A stretch of 39,347 nt of DNA, taken from assembly GCA_947626845.1 (NCBI GenBank), contig CANQTW010000024.1:1-39347 (forward strand). Reading direction: 5' to 3'. Position numbers and translations under genes: made by a program. The notes under the pieces were generated by a model. It ran no database searches. It saw nothing but the letters and a program-made list of their open reading frames with translations, and had not been told where the DNA came from. This stretch comes from an uncultured Oscillospiraceae bacterium (lineage in GTDB: Bacteria; Bacillota; Clostridia; Oscillospirales; Oscillospiraceae). Positions 31,919 through 39,280 of the stretch are shown one piece after another (position 1 is the stretch's first letter; every line of letters starts with the position of its first letter).

Positions 31919-33217
31919 TTAGTACATTTGTTGTGACCATGTTGGCTTCTCGTCCTCGTGGTCGTCTGGCTTGTGACCCATGGCAATTTTCTTTCTCCGA
32001 GTTTCCTTGAGAGCTTTTGAATCAACGTGGTAGTGTGTCGTAGTGGCATCTCGGACCGGGCCGGTGTCCTCCAGAGCAACGGCGGTCACAGCAACAGCCG
32101 CAACAGTGCCGGCAAGATAGTCGAGGGCAGGGAGATCAGCGCTGTCAGGATTATTGAGACTTTCGCGGTATGCGTTAAGCCGCGCACACACTTCCTCGAA
32201 GCTCTCTCCATGTTTTCGGTGCTCGTAGTATTGCTCTCGCTCATTTTCCCAACCTGTTGTTGCAGAGCCTGTATGCGGCTGTTCAGGTTCGCTGTCTGGT
32301 TTAGTATCCGCTTCGTGTCCTCGGTGGTCATCAGTGTCGTGAGTGCTTCCTCTATTCTTTGTTGACGCTGGAGCAGACCACTGAGGAGCGTAACTATTTC
32401 CGCCTGGGGTGGTCTGTTCAGGGCCTTCAGCTCCTCGTTGGAGAGCCTCCTGTCGGATTGCGAATTCATGTTCCATGTTCTCCTTCAAATATTTAGTTTC
32501 GTGTAACTTGTTGTCTCGGCACCGTTGGTCGTCGGGTGTGGTGTAGGTGATGTACTTCCGCTCGTCCGTCCACTTGACCTGGTAGCCCTCACTGCGCATT
32601 AGGTCAATGTACTCGTCCTTGCTTCCAGCGTAAACCATGCACTCGTCGATGGTAGCCATGAGCCGGAGCTTCCAGCTTTGACCTTTATCCGCCGAGCGGT
32701 ACTCGCGTGCGCTCATGCCGTTGGACTTCTGCTCCGGGTTCGGTGGCAAGACGGAGAGATTGTGGGCGCGGCATATCTCATCGGAGATCTGCCGGAGGCC
32801 CTTCAGAGTGTTTGGACTCTGCCGCAACATCTTACCGCTCTCGTAGCAGACGGCGTTGACGATGAAGTGGCTGTGGATGTGGGCGGCGTCGATGTGGGTG
32901 GCGATCAGTACCTCGCTATCCGGCCAGGCACGGGCCGCGAACTCCTTGGCGATGTCATGTGCCTGTTGGCCGGTGATATTTTCTTCCGGACTGAACGACT
33001 GTGTGTAGTGATAGAAGTACACCGGGCTGTCCTTGTGATACACCATCCGCGTCGCCAGGAACTCCTTGTCCGCGAACTGCGGCGTGCAATTTTGACCGCT
33101 AACGAGACGAGCGCCGGACGGGTCGAGCGTTTTCTTTTCCTGCTCCACGTACCTTTTCACACCGCCGAGGGCACCGGCTGACTGCTTCTTGTTGCGAATG
33201 AATGTCACCGTCGCCAT
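31919..33217 (-). CDS. MOB_P-type relaxase
   Basis: This 432-residue relaxase nicks oriT and stays covalently attached to the transferred strand. The metal-binding three-His motif is visible as H108-x-D-x2-H113-x-H115-x-H117 in THIDAAHIHSHF. A candidate catalytic Tyr is Y23 (GGVKRYVEQ). The C-terminal third, from about residue 255, is Pro/Thr/Gly/His-rich and looks disordered. That same DNA encodes a well-structured protein in another frame (32086-32469). Its ATG overlaps the MobC-like stop by one base (TGATG). It shares the operon with MobC and the TnpW-like gene. Confidence 0.9.
   Translation of the reverse strand: MATVTFIRNKKQSAGALGGVKRYVEQEKKTLDPSGARLVSGQNCTPQFADKEFLATRMVYHKDSPVYFYHYTQSFSPEENITGQQAHDIAKEFAARAWPDSEVLIATHIDAAHIHSHFIVNAVCYESGKMLRQSPNTLKGLRQISDEICRAHNLSVLPPNPEQKSNGMSAREYRSADKGQSWKLRLMATIDECMVYAGSKDEYIDLMRSEGYQVKWTDERKYITYTTPDDQRCRDNKLHETKYLKENMEHEFAIRQEALQRGAEGPEQTTPGGNSYAPQWSAPASTKNRGSTHDTDDHRGHEADTKPDSEPEQPHTGSATTGWENEREQYYEHRKHGESFEEVCARLNAYRESLNNPDSADLPALDYLAGTVAAVAVTAVALEDTGPVRDATTTHYHVDSKALKETRRKKIAMGHKPDDHEDEKPTWSQQMY
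32086..32469 (-). CDS. MobB-like protein nested inside the relaxase gene in another frame
   Basis: This is a 127-residue protein encoded wholly within the relaxase gene, in a different frame. AAGGAG lies 10 nt before its ATG. The sequence is not like a random shadow frame: a charged N terminus, then Gln/Leu-rich heptads (LLSGLLQRQQRIEEALTTL, LNSRIQALQQQVGKM) that predict a coiled coil. A basic segment and a C-terminal hydrophobic helix (VSIILTALISLPSTILPALL) follow. mobB genes nested in the relaxase gene, with a membrane helix, are known from ColE1- and RSF1010-type plasmids and assist mobilisation. Homology to those is not shown; the architecture is the argument. Confidence 0.65.
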   Translation of the reverse strand: MNSQSDRRLSNEELKALNRPPQAEIVTLLSGLLQRQQRIEEALTTLMTTEDTKRILNQTANLNSRIQALQQQVGKMSESNTTSTENMERASRKCVRGLTHTAKVSIILTALISLPSTILPALLRLLL

Positions 33218-33525
33218 CAGCGACGCTCCTGGTCGGACAGGATGTAGAGCCGTCCGTAGATTTTGTCCAGCTTGTCCACCATAGCCGAAAGGTCCGGCGA
33301 GGTGAACCGTCCCTCGTTGGCGAGGATGGTAAGCTGGTTCAGGTTGCGTCCGATGCCGCGAACCTCGTGAGTCATTTCGCGCAGACCGTCCACCACCACG
33401 ACCTTGTGCCGCATGGTCGCCGCGCGGATGTAGGCGCTGGGGGGCATCTGTGCCGAGGCCGCTTTCTCCGAGATGGCTTGTATCTGCTCGTCAGTGAACC
33501 TGACGGTGATTCGATTCTCTTTCAT
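33217..33525 (-). CDS. MobC-like mobilisation accessory protein
   Basis: This 102-residue DNA-binding protein has an N-terminal strand typical of ribbon-helix-helix proteins (ENRITVRFTDEQIQAISEKA) and AYIRAATM. The C-terminal MobC signature is VRGIGRNLNQLTILANEG. MobC helps open oriT and load the relaxase. The ATG at 33525 is preceded by GGAGG; the longer frame runs into hairpin DNA. The relaxase start overlaps its stop. It lies directly downstream of the oriT-like region on the same strand. Confidence 0.88.
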   Translation of the reverse strand: MKENRITVRFTDEQIQAISEKAASAQMPPSAYIRAATMRHKVVVVDGLREMTHEVRGIGRNLNQLTILANEGRFTSPDLSAMVDKLDKIYGRLYILSDQERR

Positions 33526-33549
33526 TTTTTCCTCCGTTCCTGAGTGGGT

Positions 33550-33745
33550 GCGGGCTTCTGCCCGCAAATCGTGCCGTCCGACAAAGTCGGACAGGCGCTC
33601 TGCTTGCCTCTTCGTCGTCGCTGAACCGGCTTTGCTTCGGGCTCCAGGTATTCGCCCTCAGGCGCTCGGTTCGCTCCTCCTCTCCCCGCACGTCAGCGGA
33701 CGTGCGGGGTGCGAGTTTTTGCGGGAGACTGCCGCAACGTGCGGC
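33550..33745. other. oriT-like noncoding region with four hairpins
   Basis: About 240 bp without a gene between the MobC and NTPase genes. It holds GCGGGC/GCCCGC (33550-33565), GTCCGAC/GTCGGAC (33576-33592), the shared repeat ending in CCCCGCACGT/ACGTGCGGGG (33684-33709), and GCCGC/GCGGC (33731-33745). Inverted repeats just upstream of mobC and the relaxase are where origins of transfer usually lie. The nick site cannot be placed. Confidence 0.6.
33621..33709 (+). repeat. Second copy of the hairpin-ended repeat
   Basis: This is the partner of 3084-3172. GAACCGGCTT, CTTCGGGCTCCA, GTATTCGCCCTCA and CGGTTCGCTCCTCCTCTCCCC are shared. The terminal stem differs from the other copy in six consecutive base pairs yet stays fully paired. 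Confidence 0.75.
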
Positions 33746-33762
33746 TTGTGGGTTGGCTGGTG

Positions 33763-34875
33763 TCACGATGCCACCTCCAGTGTTGCTGGCACTCCTGCGG
33801 CGACGTGCGTGGCGACAGGGTCGCAAGGGACGCAAGTGCCGCAGGAGATGAGGGCACCGGATGTTGCGTCACTTGAGTCACTTGCGTCACTCCCCAACGC
33901 AGAGAGGGAGACCTCCACGAACCGCTGACCGTTGCTCCGGCGGCTCTCAAACACCAGGCCCTGAGCCTCCAGTTCATAGCGCCACTTGTTCATGAGCTGC
34001 TTGAGCTTCTTGGCAGTGAGGTCCCGGCCAGTGTGGACGTTGTACCGCTCCGCAAGCTCCGTGTTGCTCCCGGTGAAGTGCCGCTCGTTCTTCATGAACT
34101 CCACCAAATCCCCAAGCTCCGGCGGCAGGAGCATCGCCGGGTCCTCCGCGCTGTCCGAGACCAGCTCCCAGGAACACTCCACACTCTCGAACCGCAACTC
34201 CAACTCCCGGTACTCGATGTCCCGGCCTGTGCAGATGAGCGCCGCCCCGGATTGGCATCGGTCACTTTTCTCCAGCACCAGCACGGCGTCCACCGCTCCG
34301 GCGATACCCGTGGTGCCGGATAGCTTGTTCAGCGGGTCGGCGGCTCCCTGCTTACGCAGATGGTGGACCAGCAGAATGGAGATGCCCAGCTCATCCGCCA
34401 GCTTCTTCAGCTCCCGCACGTCCTGGTAATCCGTGGCGTAGGAGACATCCGGGGTGGTGCTGCGGATGACCTGGAAGGTGTCTACGGCCACGAGGACCGT
34501 GTCGGGGTGAGCTCTTACGAACTCTCTGACCTGGTCGCAGAGACCGTCGGTCAATGTACGAGCCTCGGTGGAGAAGAACATGTTGGCGGGAGCTTCATCG
34601 GTGAGACTGACCAGCCGGTGCTGTATCCTCCGCAGGGTGTCCTCCAGGCAGAGGTAAAGTGTCGTCCCCTGACGCACCTCCAACCCGAACACGCTCTCCC
34701 CCTTCGCCACCCGGACGCACAGGTCCAGTACCAGCCAGGACTTGCCGATCTTCGGCGCTCCACCCAGGATCGTCACGCCCTGGTGGAGCAGAGACTTCAC
34801 GCAGTACTGCGCCGGCGGCAGTCTCATGTCCGCCAGGGTTTCACCGTCGATGACGGTGAGGTTGTTGTTTGCCAT
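33763..34875 (-). CDS. RepA/Sak4-like RecA-fold NTPase with winged-helix tail
   Basis: This is a 370-residue cytoplasmic ATPase. Walker A is GGAPKIGKSW (38-47); Walker B is VLVAVDTF; then LVHHLRKQG and GTTGIAGAVDAV, as in RepA-type replicative helicases and phage Sak4-like annealing ATPases. The C terminus carries a winged-helix-like segment (NTELAERYNVHTGRDLTAKKLKQLMNKW) and a Ser/Ala-rich tail. AGGAGG lies about 10 nt before the ATG at 34875. It probably helps replicate or process the excised element. It is divergent from the RNA-polymerase-like gene across only 112 bp, so the two may be co-controlled. Confidence 0.8.
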   Translation of the reverse strand: MANNNLTVIDGETLADMRLPPAQYCVKSLLHQGVTILGGAPKIGKSWLVLDLCVRVAKGESVFGLEVRQGTTLYLCLEDTLRRIQHRLVSLTDEAPANMFFSTEARTLTDGLCDQVREFVRAHPDTVLVAVDTFQVIRSTTPDVSYATDYQDVRELKKLADELGISILLVHHLRKQGAADPLNKLSGTTGIAGAVDAVLVLEKSDRCQSGAALICTGRDIEYRELELRFESVECSWELVSDSAEDPAMLLPPELGDLVEFMKNERHFTGSNTELAERYNVHTGRDLTAKKLKQLMNKWRYELEAQGLVFESRRSNGQRFVEVSLSALGSDASDSSDATSGALISCGTCVPCDPVATHVAAGVPATLEVAS

Positions 34876-34910
34876 TTTAAAAAACCTCCTTGGCAATTTT
34901 TTTAGCTCCT

Positions 34911-34964
34911 CACAAAAGTGGGAGCAATTTCTATATTGTCTCGGAAGGTGTTTTGTGGTAGGAT
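34911..34964. promoter_or_regulatory. Divergent control region with hairpin and promoter of the RNA-polymerase-like operon
   Basis: GCTCC(T)CAC-AAAA-GTGGGAGC (about 34912-34932) forms a hairpin with one bulge and could be an operator. TTGTCT (34936-34941), 17 bp, TAGGAT (34959-34964) is a moderate promoter for the plus-strand operon. Confidence 0.45.
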
Positions 34965-34987
34965 GGGAAAAGGCAGGTGAGGAAAAA

Positions 34988-37960
34988 TTGAGCGTGAAGT
35001 ATCTGATCCACCGTCTCTCCGCCAGAGCGGTACTTGGGTACGCCAGGGAGGACGAAAACCACTTTTCGTTTTGCCTGGACGAGAGCGCCACACGCCGATG
35101 CGTCGTCTATGGGAACAACGAACAGGAGGACAACGCCCTCTTTTACCAGACCATGTGCGTCCTGCACGGTGGGACGTTCCACTCGGCGAGCGGTGAGCGC
35201 ATCCGCACGGAGCTATCCGGCGTCATCTTCTACATGGACTTCGCCGGTATCTTTGACCGGGCTGACCAGGAGAGGCAGAAAAAAGCGGAGTCGCTTTTCG
35301 GGCCGGAGGGAGTCACGCTGGATTTTGGAACCGGCGAACACGGCTATGTCGCCTTTGAGCGGTCCGGCAGTATGAGCCGTCAGGGGCGGCTGTCCTTCAT
35401 CCGGGCGGATCTATGCGGCGAGGTCCGGCGGCGGATCATGCTGGACATGATAGTTGGTAGGTGCCAGCTGTCCAAGCTCTACGCCTACAACGGGCTGATG
35501 CTGTCCAGTGGGACACGCATTGACGGGATAGACATCGCCCGTCCCGGCAGGGTCGTGGTGGTGGAGAATGAGGAGTTTGAAGTCAGCTCCAAGATCGTCA
35601 CTGTTGAGGGCGAGACTGTCCGGGAGGGCGTCAGGAGATACCGCCGGGTGGAGTCGGAGTCCGCGCGGCCACTGAAGGTCAAGCGCTTTGACGGCGAGGG
35701 GTTGATCTCACCGGAGTATGCCAAGCTCATCGACAGGAAAACCTGCGGACGCCACATCCACCACTCCTTCCAGGTTCGTCTCCCCTTCGTCAAGGGGATG
35801 CTCCATGAGGTGGACTTCAGGAACTTCCTTCACAGCGCCGGGTGTGGGCACGTCACGGACATCTGGGGCGTCCGTCACTCCATTGACGATGTGGACATCA
35901 TCCTCACCCGGAGCATGGTCAAAGGGTTGGGGTGGATGGAGGAAAACCATCTCAGTTGGAATGGTTACTGGGAGCGGTTCACGAAGTACGACCACGCCCT
36001 CTACGTCACTAACACCGGCAAGCCCAAGCCGGAGCGGTACACGGAGCTCAACTACCAGTTCCTGAATACGCTGTCCATGACGGAGGAGGAGTTCAGACTG
36101 GCGGACCTGCCCTTGGGGTGGACGTACAGTCCCGGCATCGACGTGCGCCGGTGGATCACCAAGGCCACGGAGCAGAGGTACTATGACCTGTGCGCAAGTC
36201 CCGCGTACAGGCTTTCGGTCTTTACAGATAACAACGACGTCCAGGCGAAGGTGCTTCGGAAGAATCCGCTGTTCATCAACGAGCCGGTGTTCACTGAACA
36301 GCTGGACGCCATGGCGAAGCACACCCTGAAGCAGTACGCCCTGGGGCAGCTGCTGGTGGAGGGGGACAACCGCTTTCTCTCCGGTGACCTTTTGGAGTTC
36401 CTGACCTTCCTGATTGACCACGCCGAGGCGCTCCGCAGCGCGGACAGCCGGCAGAGGACATTTTACAGCGCCGCCATGAGCACGCACTTCAAATCCAACT
36501 CCTTTTACGCCCCCGGAGCGGCGTATGAGCCGGGGAACGCCTGCACTCTCCTGCGCAATCCTCACATCGCCCGGAATGAGGAAATACAGCTTGAGCCCTA
36601 CGGCAAGGCGGAGAATATGCGGAAATATTATCTCGGCCACCTGACGGACCTGGTGATGGTGGACGCCAGCATGTTGGCCGCGGAGCGGCTGGGCGGCGCG
36701 GATTACGATGGGGACATGGTCAAGACCATCGCTGATCCGGTCCTGAACCGATGTGTGAAGCGAAACTACGAGCTCGGCCACATCGACAACTGGGACAACC
36801 TTCCGCTTCTCTTTATCCCCTCCGAGGAGCCGGTGACCCGTGACGCCAACGACTGGCATGACCGTTTTGTCACGGTGCGGGATACCTTTTCCTCGCGGGT
36901 GGGGCAGATATGCAACGCCGCTTTTGACAGGAGCGTCATTGCCTACGACGAGAACTCCACCGCCGAGGAACGGGAGCGGTACAGGCAGGAGACGGAGACG
37001 TTGGCTATCTTAGTGGGGCTGGAGATTGACGCCGCTAAGAGCGGCGTCAGGCCGGACTTGGATGAGTATCTGAAGCGCAAGACCGTGCGGCGAAGCGGAT
37101 TTTTGAAATATAGGACGCTTTTGGAGGACGGCAGCGCAGAGCAGAGGCGGAAGCTCATTGAGTCCACGGATTGGAACGCCGTCAGCTCCAACGTGGAGAA
37201 GCTGCCCTACTACGCCTATATGCTCCGGGAGCGCACGCCGAGGCTGAAGCCGAAGCCGGCGGAGGACAGAGAGCTTTTCTCGTTTGCTGTTGATTCCGAC
37301 TGGAAGAACGAACTTGACCCAAAGCTCCTTTACGCTGTTGACGGCCTCCTTCGGGACTACACCGCCTGTCTCTCCCGTATCCGGGCCTGCAAAGCGCCCA
37401 TCAAAAGTAGGAGGCGGGAAAATGATATACGCCGCGTCCTGTACTCACGAGGGCAGGAGGATAGATTTGACGTGGACGAGCTGTACGCCGCGTTTTCGGC
37501 GCTGGAGCCGCAGAGAGTGGCGGACCTGCGCCGGGAGCTGGCGGAGCGGAGCTGGCACTTTATGAGCCGCGAGGACAGATATGATTTCCTGTTAGAGCTT
37601 CTGCCGGAATTTGAGGAGTGGTTCGACCTGCTCACGGATTTCCGGGTGGGCGGATACCGGGTCCTTGGTGACCTGATTTGTGACATTGACGACGAGAATA
37701 CCGCCACGGAGCGAAAGCGGCTTCACCGGGATACGGACTCCCCCGCTTTCACGGCCATGATGGACGGATACGAGAACAAACCGTATTCCCAAAACTACCG
37801 GGAGGCAGTGGCGGAGGTGTGCCGGAAGGTGCTTACGAAGATCGTAAAGCCCAGGCTGGCTGTGCGGTACGTGGTGGCGTTAGGCAAACGGAATCTGTTG
37901 TGGGACCTGCTGCCGGAGCAAATTGAGAAGGAAGCGCGGAGGTGGACGCCGGATGATTAA
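34988..37960 (+). CDS. Two-barrel RNA polymerase / RNA-dependent RNA polymerase-like protein
   Basis: This 990-residue protein starts at TTG 34988, with AGGTGAGG 5-6 nt upstream; GTG 34994 is the alternative. Upstream codons overlap the divergent ATPase gene. GGADYDGDMVKTI holds the DxDGD metal-binding triad (D572, D574, D576) shared by beta-prime subunits, YonO and eukaryotic RdRPs (QDE-1/RDR). Two further blocks fit the RdRP order: FQVRLPFVKGM (Q262, R264, K269-G270), like the plant and fungal QxR...KG segment, and LLRNPHIARNEE (522-532), like the RNPxxxxGD segment. Family members make RNA on RNA or single-stranded DNA. Template and role here are unknown. Its stop overlaps the next gene by 8 nt. 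Confidence 0.75.
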   Translation: MSVKYLIHRLSARAVLGYAREDENHFSFCLDESATRRCVVYGNNEQEDNALFYQTMCVLHGGTFHSASGERIRTELSGVIFYMDFAGIFDRADQERQKKAESLFGPEGVTLDFGTGEHGYVAFERSGSMSRQGRLSFIRADLCGEVRRRIMLDMIVGRCQLSKLYAYNGLMLSSGTRIDGIDIARPGRVVVVENEEFEVSSKIVTVEGETVREGVRRYRRVESESARPLKVKRFDGEGLISPEYAKLIDRKTCGRHIHHSFQVRLPFVKGMLHEVDFRNFLHSAGCGHVTDIWGVRHSIDDVDIILTRSMVKGLGWMEENHLSWNGYWERFTKYDHALYVTNTGKPKPERYTELNYQFLNTLSMTEEEFRLADLPLGWTYSPGIDVRRWITKATEQRYYDLCASPAYRLSVFTDNNDVQAKVLRKNPLFINEPVFTEQLDAMAKHTLKQYALGQLLVEGDNRFLSGDLLEFLTFLIDHAEALRSADSRQRTFYSAAMSTHFKSNSFYAPGAAYEPGNACTLLRNPHIARNEEIQLEPYGKAENMRKYYLGHLTDLVMVDASMLAAERLGGADYDGDMVKTIADPVLNRCVKRNYELGHIDNWDNLPLLFIPSEEPVTRDANDWHDRFVTVRDTFSSRVGQICNAAFDRSVIAYDENSTAEERERYRQETETLAILVGLEIDAAKSGVRPDLDEYLKRKTVRRSGFLKYRTLLEDGSAEQRRKLIESTDWNAVSSNVEKLPYYAYMLRERTPRLKPKPAEDRELFSFAVDSDWKNELDPKLLYAVDGLLRDYTACLSRIRACKAPIKSRRRENDIRRVLYSRGQEDRFDVDELYAAFSALEPQRVADLRRELAERSWHFMSREDRYDFLLELLPEFEEWFDLLTDFRVGGYRVLGDLICDIDDENTATERKRLHRDTDSPAFTAMMDGYENKPYSQNYREAVAEVCRKVLTKIVKPRLAVRYVVALGKRNLLWDLLPEQIEKEARRWTPDD

Positions 37961-38834
37961 TGAAGTGGAGGAATTTCAGTGCTATACCGGCACGGTGGAG
38001 TATGCCGCCGCCGGCAAGAAGGACGTGGCGTGGATGCGTCGGTTCACCTTCGATATGCTGGAGCACTTCGAGGGGTTCGGACGGGTATATACGATCATTG
38101 CGAGGGGATACTTGTTCGATAGTGACACGCCAAACATAGACCGCGCACGCCGGGCGCTTCTGGCCTGGTGCAGTATCCCGGACAGCAAAAAAAACAGCCC
38201 CAGGGAGGGCTGGCAGTTCAGATGTTGTTTTTCTGAGTATACCGCGGAGTTCCCGGAGCTGGTGGATTCGGAGGGCAGAGGATGGCTTTACCGGCACGTC
38301 CACAGCATGATCTCGTTTGTTCGGGCAAATTCCAAGGTCACCTCCGCCCACGCGCAGAAGCATTGTGAGGCATTGGAAAGCTCCTTCAATGCCGCCTGGC
38401 GGAACAAAGTCATCCAGCTCCAGGTCCCCATTTTCTCCTCCGGGGATAACGCCTGGCTTCTGAGCCTGGACGCTATTCTCGCCGACGCCTTGGAGCTTGG
38501 ACCGCTGCGGGACACGGAAATTTCCTTCACAGACAAGGAACTGTCTCGGATTGCCGCCGTCACCCCTCCTGGCGTACCTGTGGAAGCCGCCCAGACGCTC
38601 ATTGCTTACTGCCTCGCCAACAAACCCGCCGACTCCGAATGGGTCGTCCTCCCCGTCACCAATTTTGACGCCTGGTTCGGCACCACCAGCTTCAGCCGCA
38701 AATGGCTCCCGGCGCTGGACGGAAGGGTGATCCAACGAAACGCGCAGAGCTTTGGGGTGTGTAGGGTCAAAATGGTCATACGGCTTGCGGACGACGATAT
38801 TGAATCTGGCACCATCGGCGCACGTCTGCTGTAA
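37953..38834 (+). CDS. Unknown protein coupled to the RNA-polymerase-like gene
   Basis: This is a 293-residue soluble protein that I do not recognise. ATG 37953 lies inside the end of the polymerase-like gene (8-nt overlap) behind GCGGAGGTG, so the two are translationally coupled and likely act together. The N-terminal 100 residues are mixed alpha/beta with aromatic residues (EEFQCYTGTVEYAAAGKKD, MLEHFEGFGRVYTIIARGYLF). The middle is helical with scattered Cys (WQFRCCFSEYT). The C-terminal part (TDKELSRIAAVTPPGVPVEAAQTLIAYC) could be a winged helix or a small helical domain. No membrane segment, signal peptide or known catalytic motif is seen. A strong terminator follows. Confidence 0.75.
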   Translation: MINEVEEFQCYTGTVEYAAAGKKDVAWMRRFTFDMLEHFEGFGRVYTIIARGYLFDSDTPNIDRARRALLAWCSIPDSKKNSPREGWQFRCCFSEYTAEFPELVDSEGRGWLYRHVHSMISFVRANSKVTSAHAQKHCEALESSFNAAWRNKVIQLQVPIFSSGDNAWLLSLDAILADALELGPLRDTEISFTDKELSRIAAVTPPGVPVEAAQTLIAYCLANKPADSEWVVLPVTNFDAWFGTTSFSRKWLPALDGRVIQRNAQSFGVCRVKMVIRLADDDIESGTIGARLL

Positions 38835-38850
38835 GTCCATTTCAATACGA

Positions 38851-38888
38851 AAGCCAGCCGACGCAGTTGCGCCGGCTGGCTTCTTTGA
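38851..38888. terminator. Terminator ending the RNA-polymerase-like operon
   Basis: AAGCCAGCCG (38851-38860) pairs with CGGCTGGCTT (38873-38882); an inner GCA/TGC extends it; TTCTTT follows. Confidence 0.8.
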
Positions 38889-38895
38889 AGGGAAA

Positions 38896-39257
38896 ATGAA
38901 AAAGAAGGAAGCGATGAACTTTTTGAGTTGCAAACTTCAGTCGCTGTATGGGCCCAAGCACGTCAGGGTAAACAGCATTTGCCCTGGCGGCACCCGCAGC
39001 GCGTTTGGCTCTGAGTCCGCAGAGCTGTTTCCGATTGATATGGACTCCCCGCTGGTCTTCCTGGGTATTCCGGTCGAATTGCCGAGCCCGAAGAAATGGC
39101 TCACCCCTTGATTTACTTGAACAGCAAGTATGCGTCTACCATCTCCGGAGCAGTCATTTTTGTGGACTACGGCCTGACCGCGGAGGTGGAGGCGGGTCTG
39201 CGGCCCGTTATGCTTGGTGACTCTTTTGACGATATGATTCACCCGAAGCAGGGCTGA
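38896..39257 (+). pseudogene. 3' remnant of a short-chain dehydrogenase/reductase gene, frameshifted
   Basis: The sequence starts at the helix after the catalytic Lys (KKKEAMNFLSCKLQSLYG), then HVRVNSICPGGTRS, the usual SDR strand and PG motif. Around 39068 the frame changes. The other frame continues GRIAEPEEMAHPLIYLNSK and SGAVIFVDYGL to a stop at 39255, which is the normal SDR C terminus. The N-terminal two thirds, including the cofactor-binding GxxxGxG and the active-site Tyr, are absent. It is a dead fragment abutting the end of the mobile element. The substrate class cannot be told. Confidence 0.75.
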
Positions 39258-39280
39258 TTGTGCAAATATTATACCCTTGC

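Larger units (their letters stand above)
29783..38895. mobile_element. Integrated mobilisable element with RNA-polymerase-like cargo (approximate limits)
   Basis: A large serine recombinase, TnpW-like protein, relaxase, nested mobB-like gene, MobC-like protein, oriT-like region, NTPase and the RdRp-like operon form one block with its own gene organisation. The limits are guesses. The left edge lies between 29745 and 29866; the right edge lies between the 38851 terminator and the dehydrogenase remnant at about 38900. A 7-bp AGGGAAA occurs at both (29783-29789 and 38889-38895) but could be chance. No type IV secretion genes are present, so it would need a helper element to conjugate. Confidence 0.6.

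Noticed and set aside
31906-32079. Upstream extension of the TnpW-like frame
   Set aside because: It overlaps the relaxase C terminus; AAGGAGG directly before TTG 31905 marks the likely start.
34742-34987. N-terminal extension of the RNA-polymerase-like protein
   Set aside because: These codons overlap the divergent ATPase gene and its promoter. TTG at 34988 has the good ribosome binding site.
29783-38895. AGGGAAA 7-bp matches as definite attachment sites
   Set aside because: Seven bases recur by chance at this distance, and Tn4451-type recombinases need only a short GA core; used only as rough limits.
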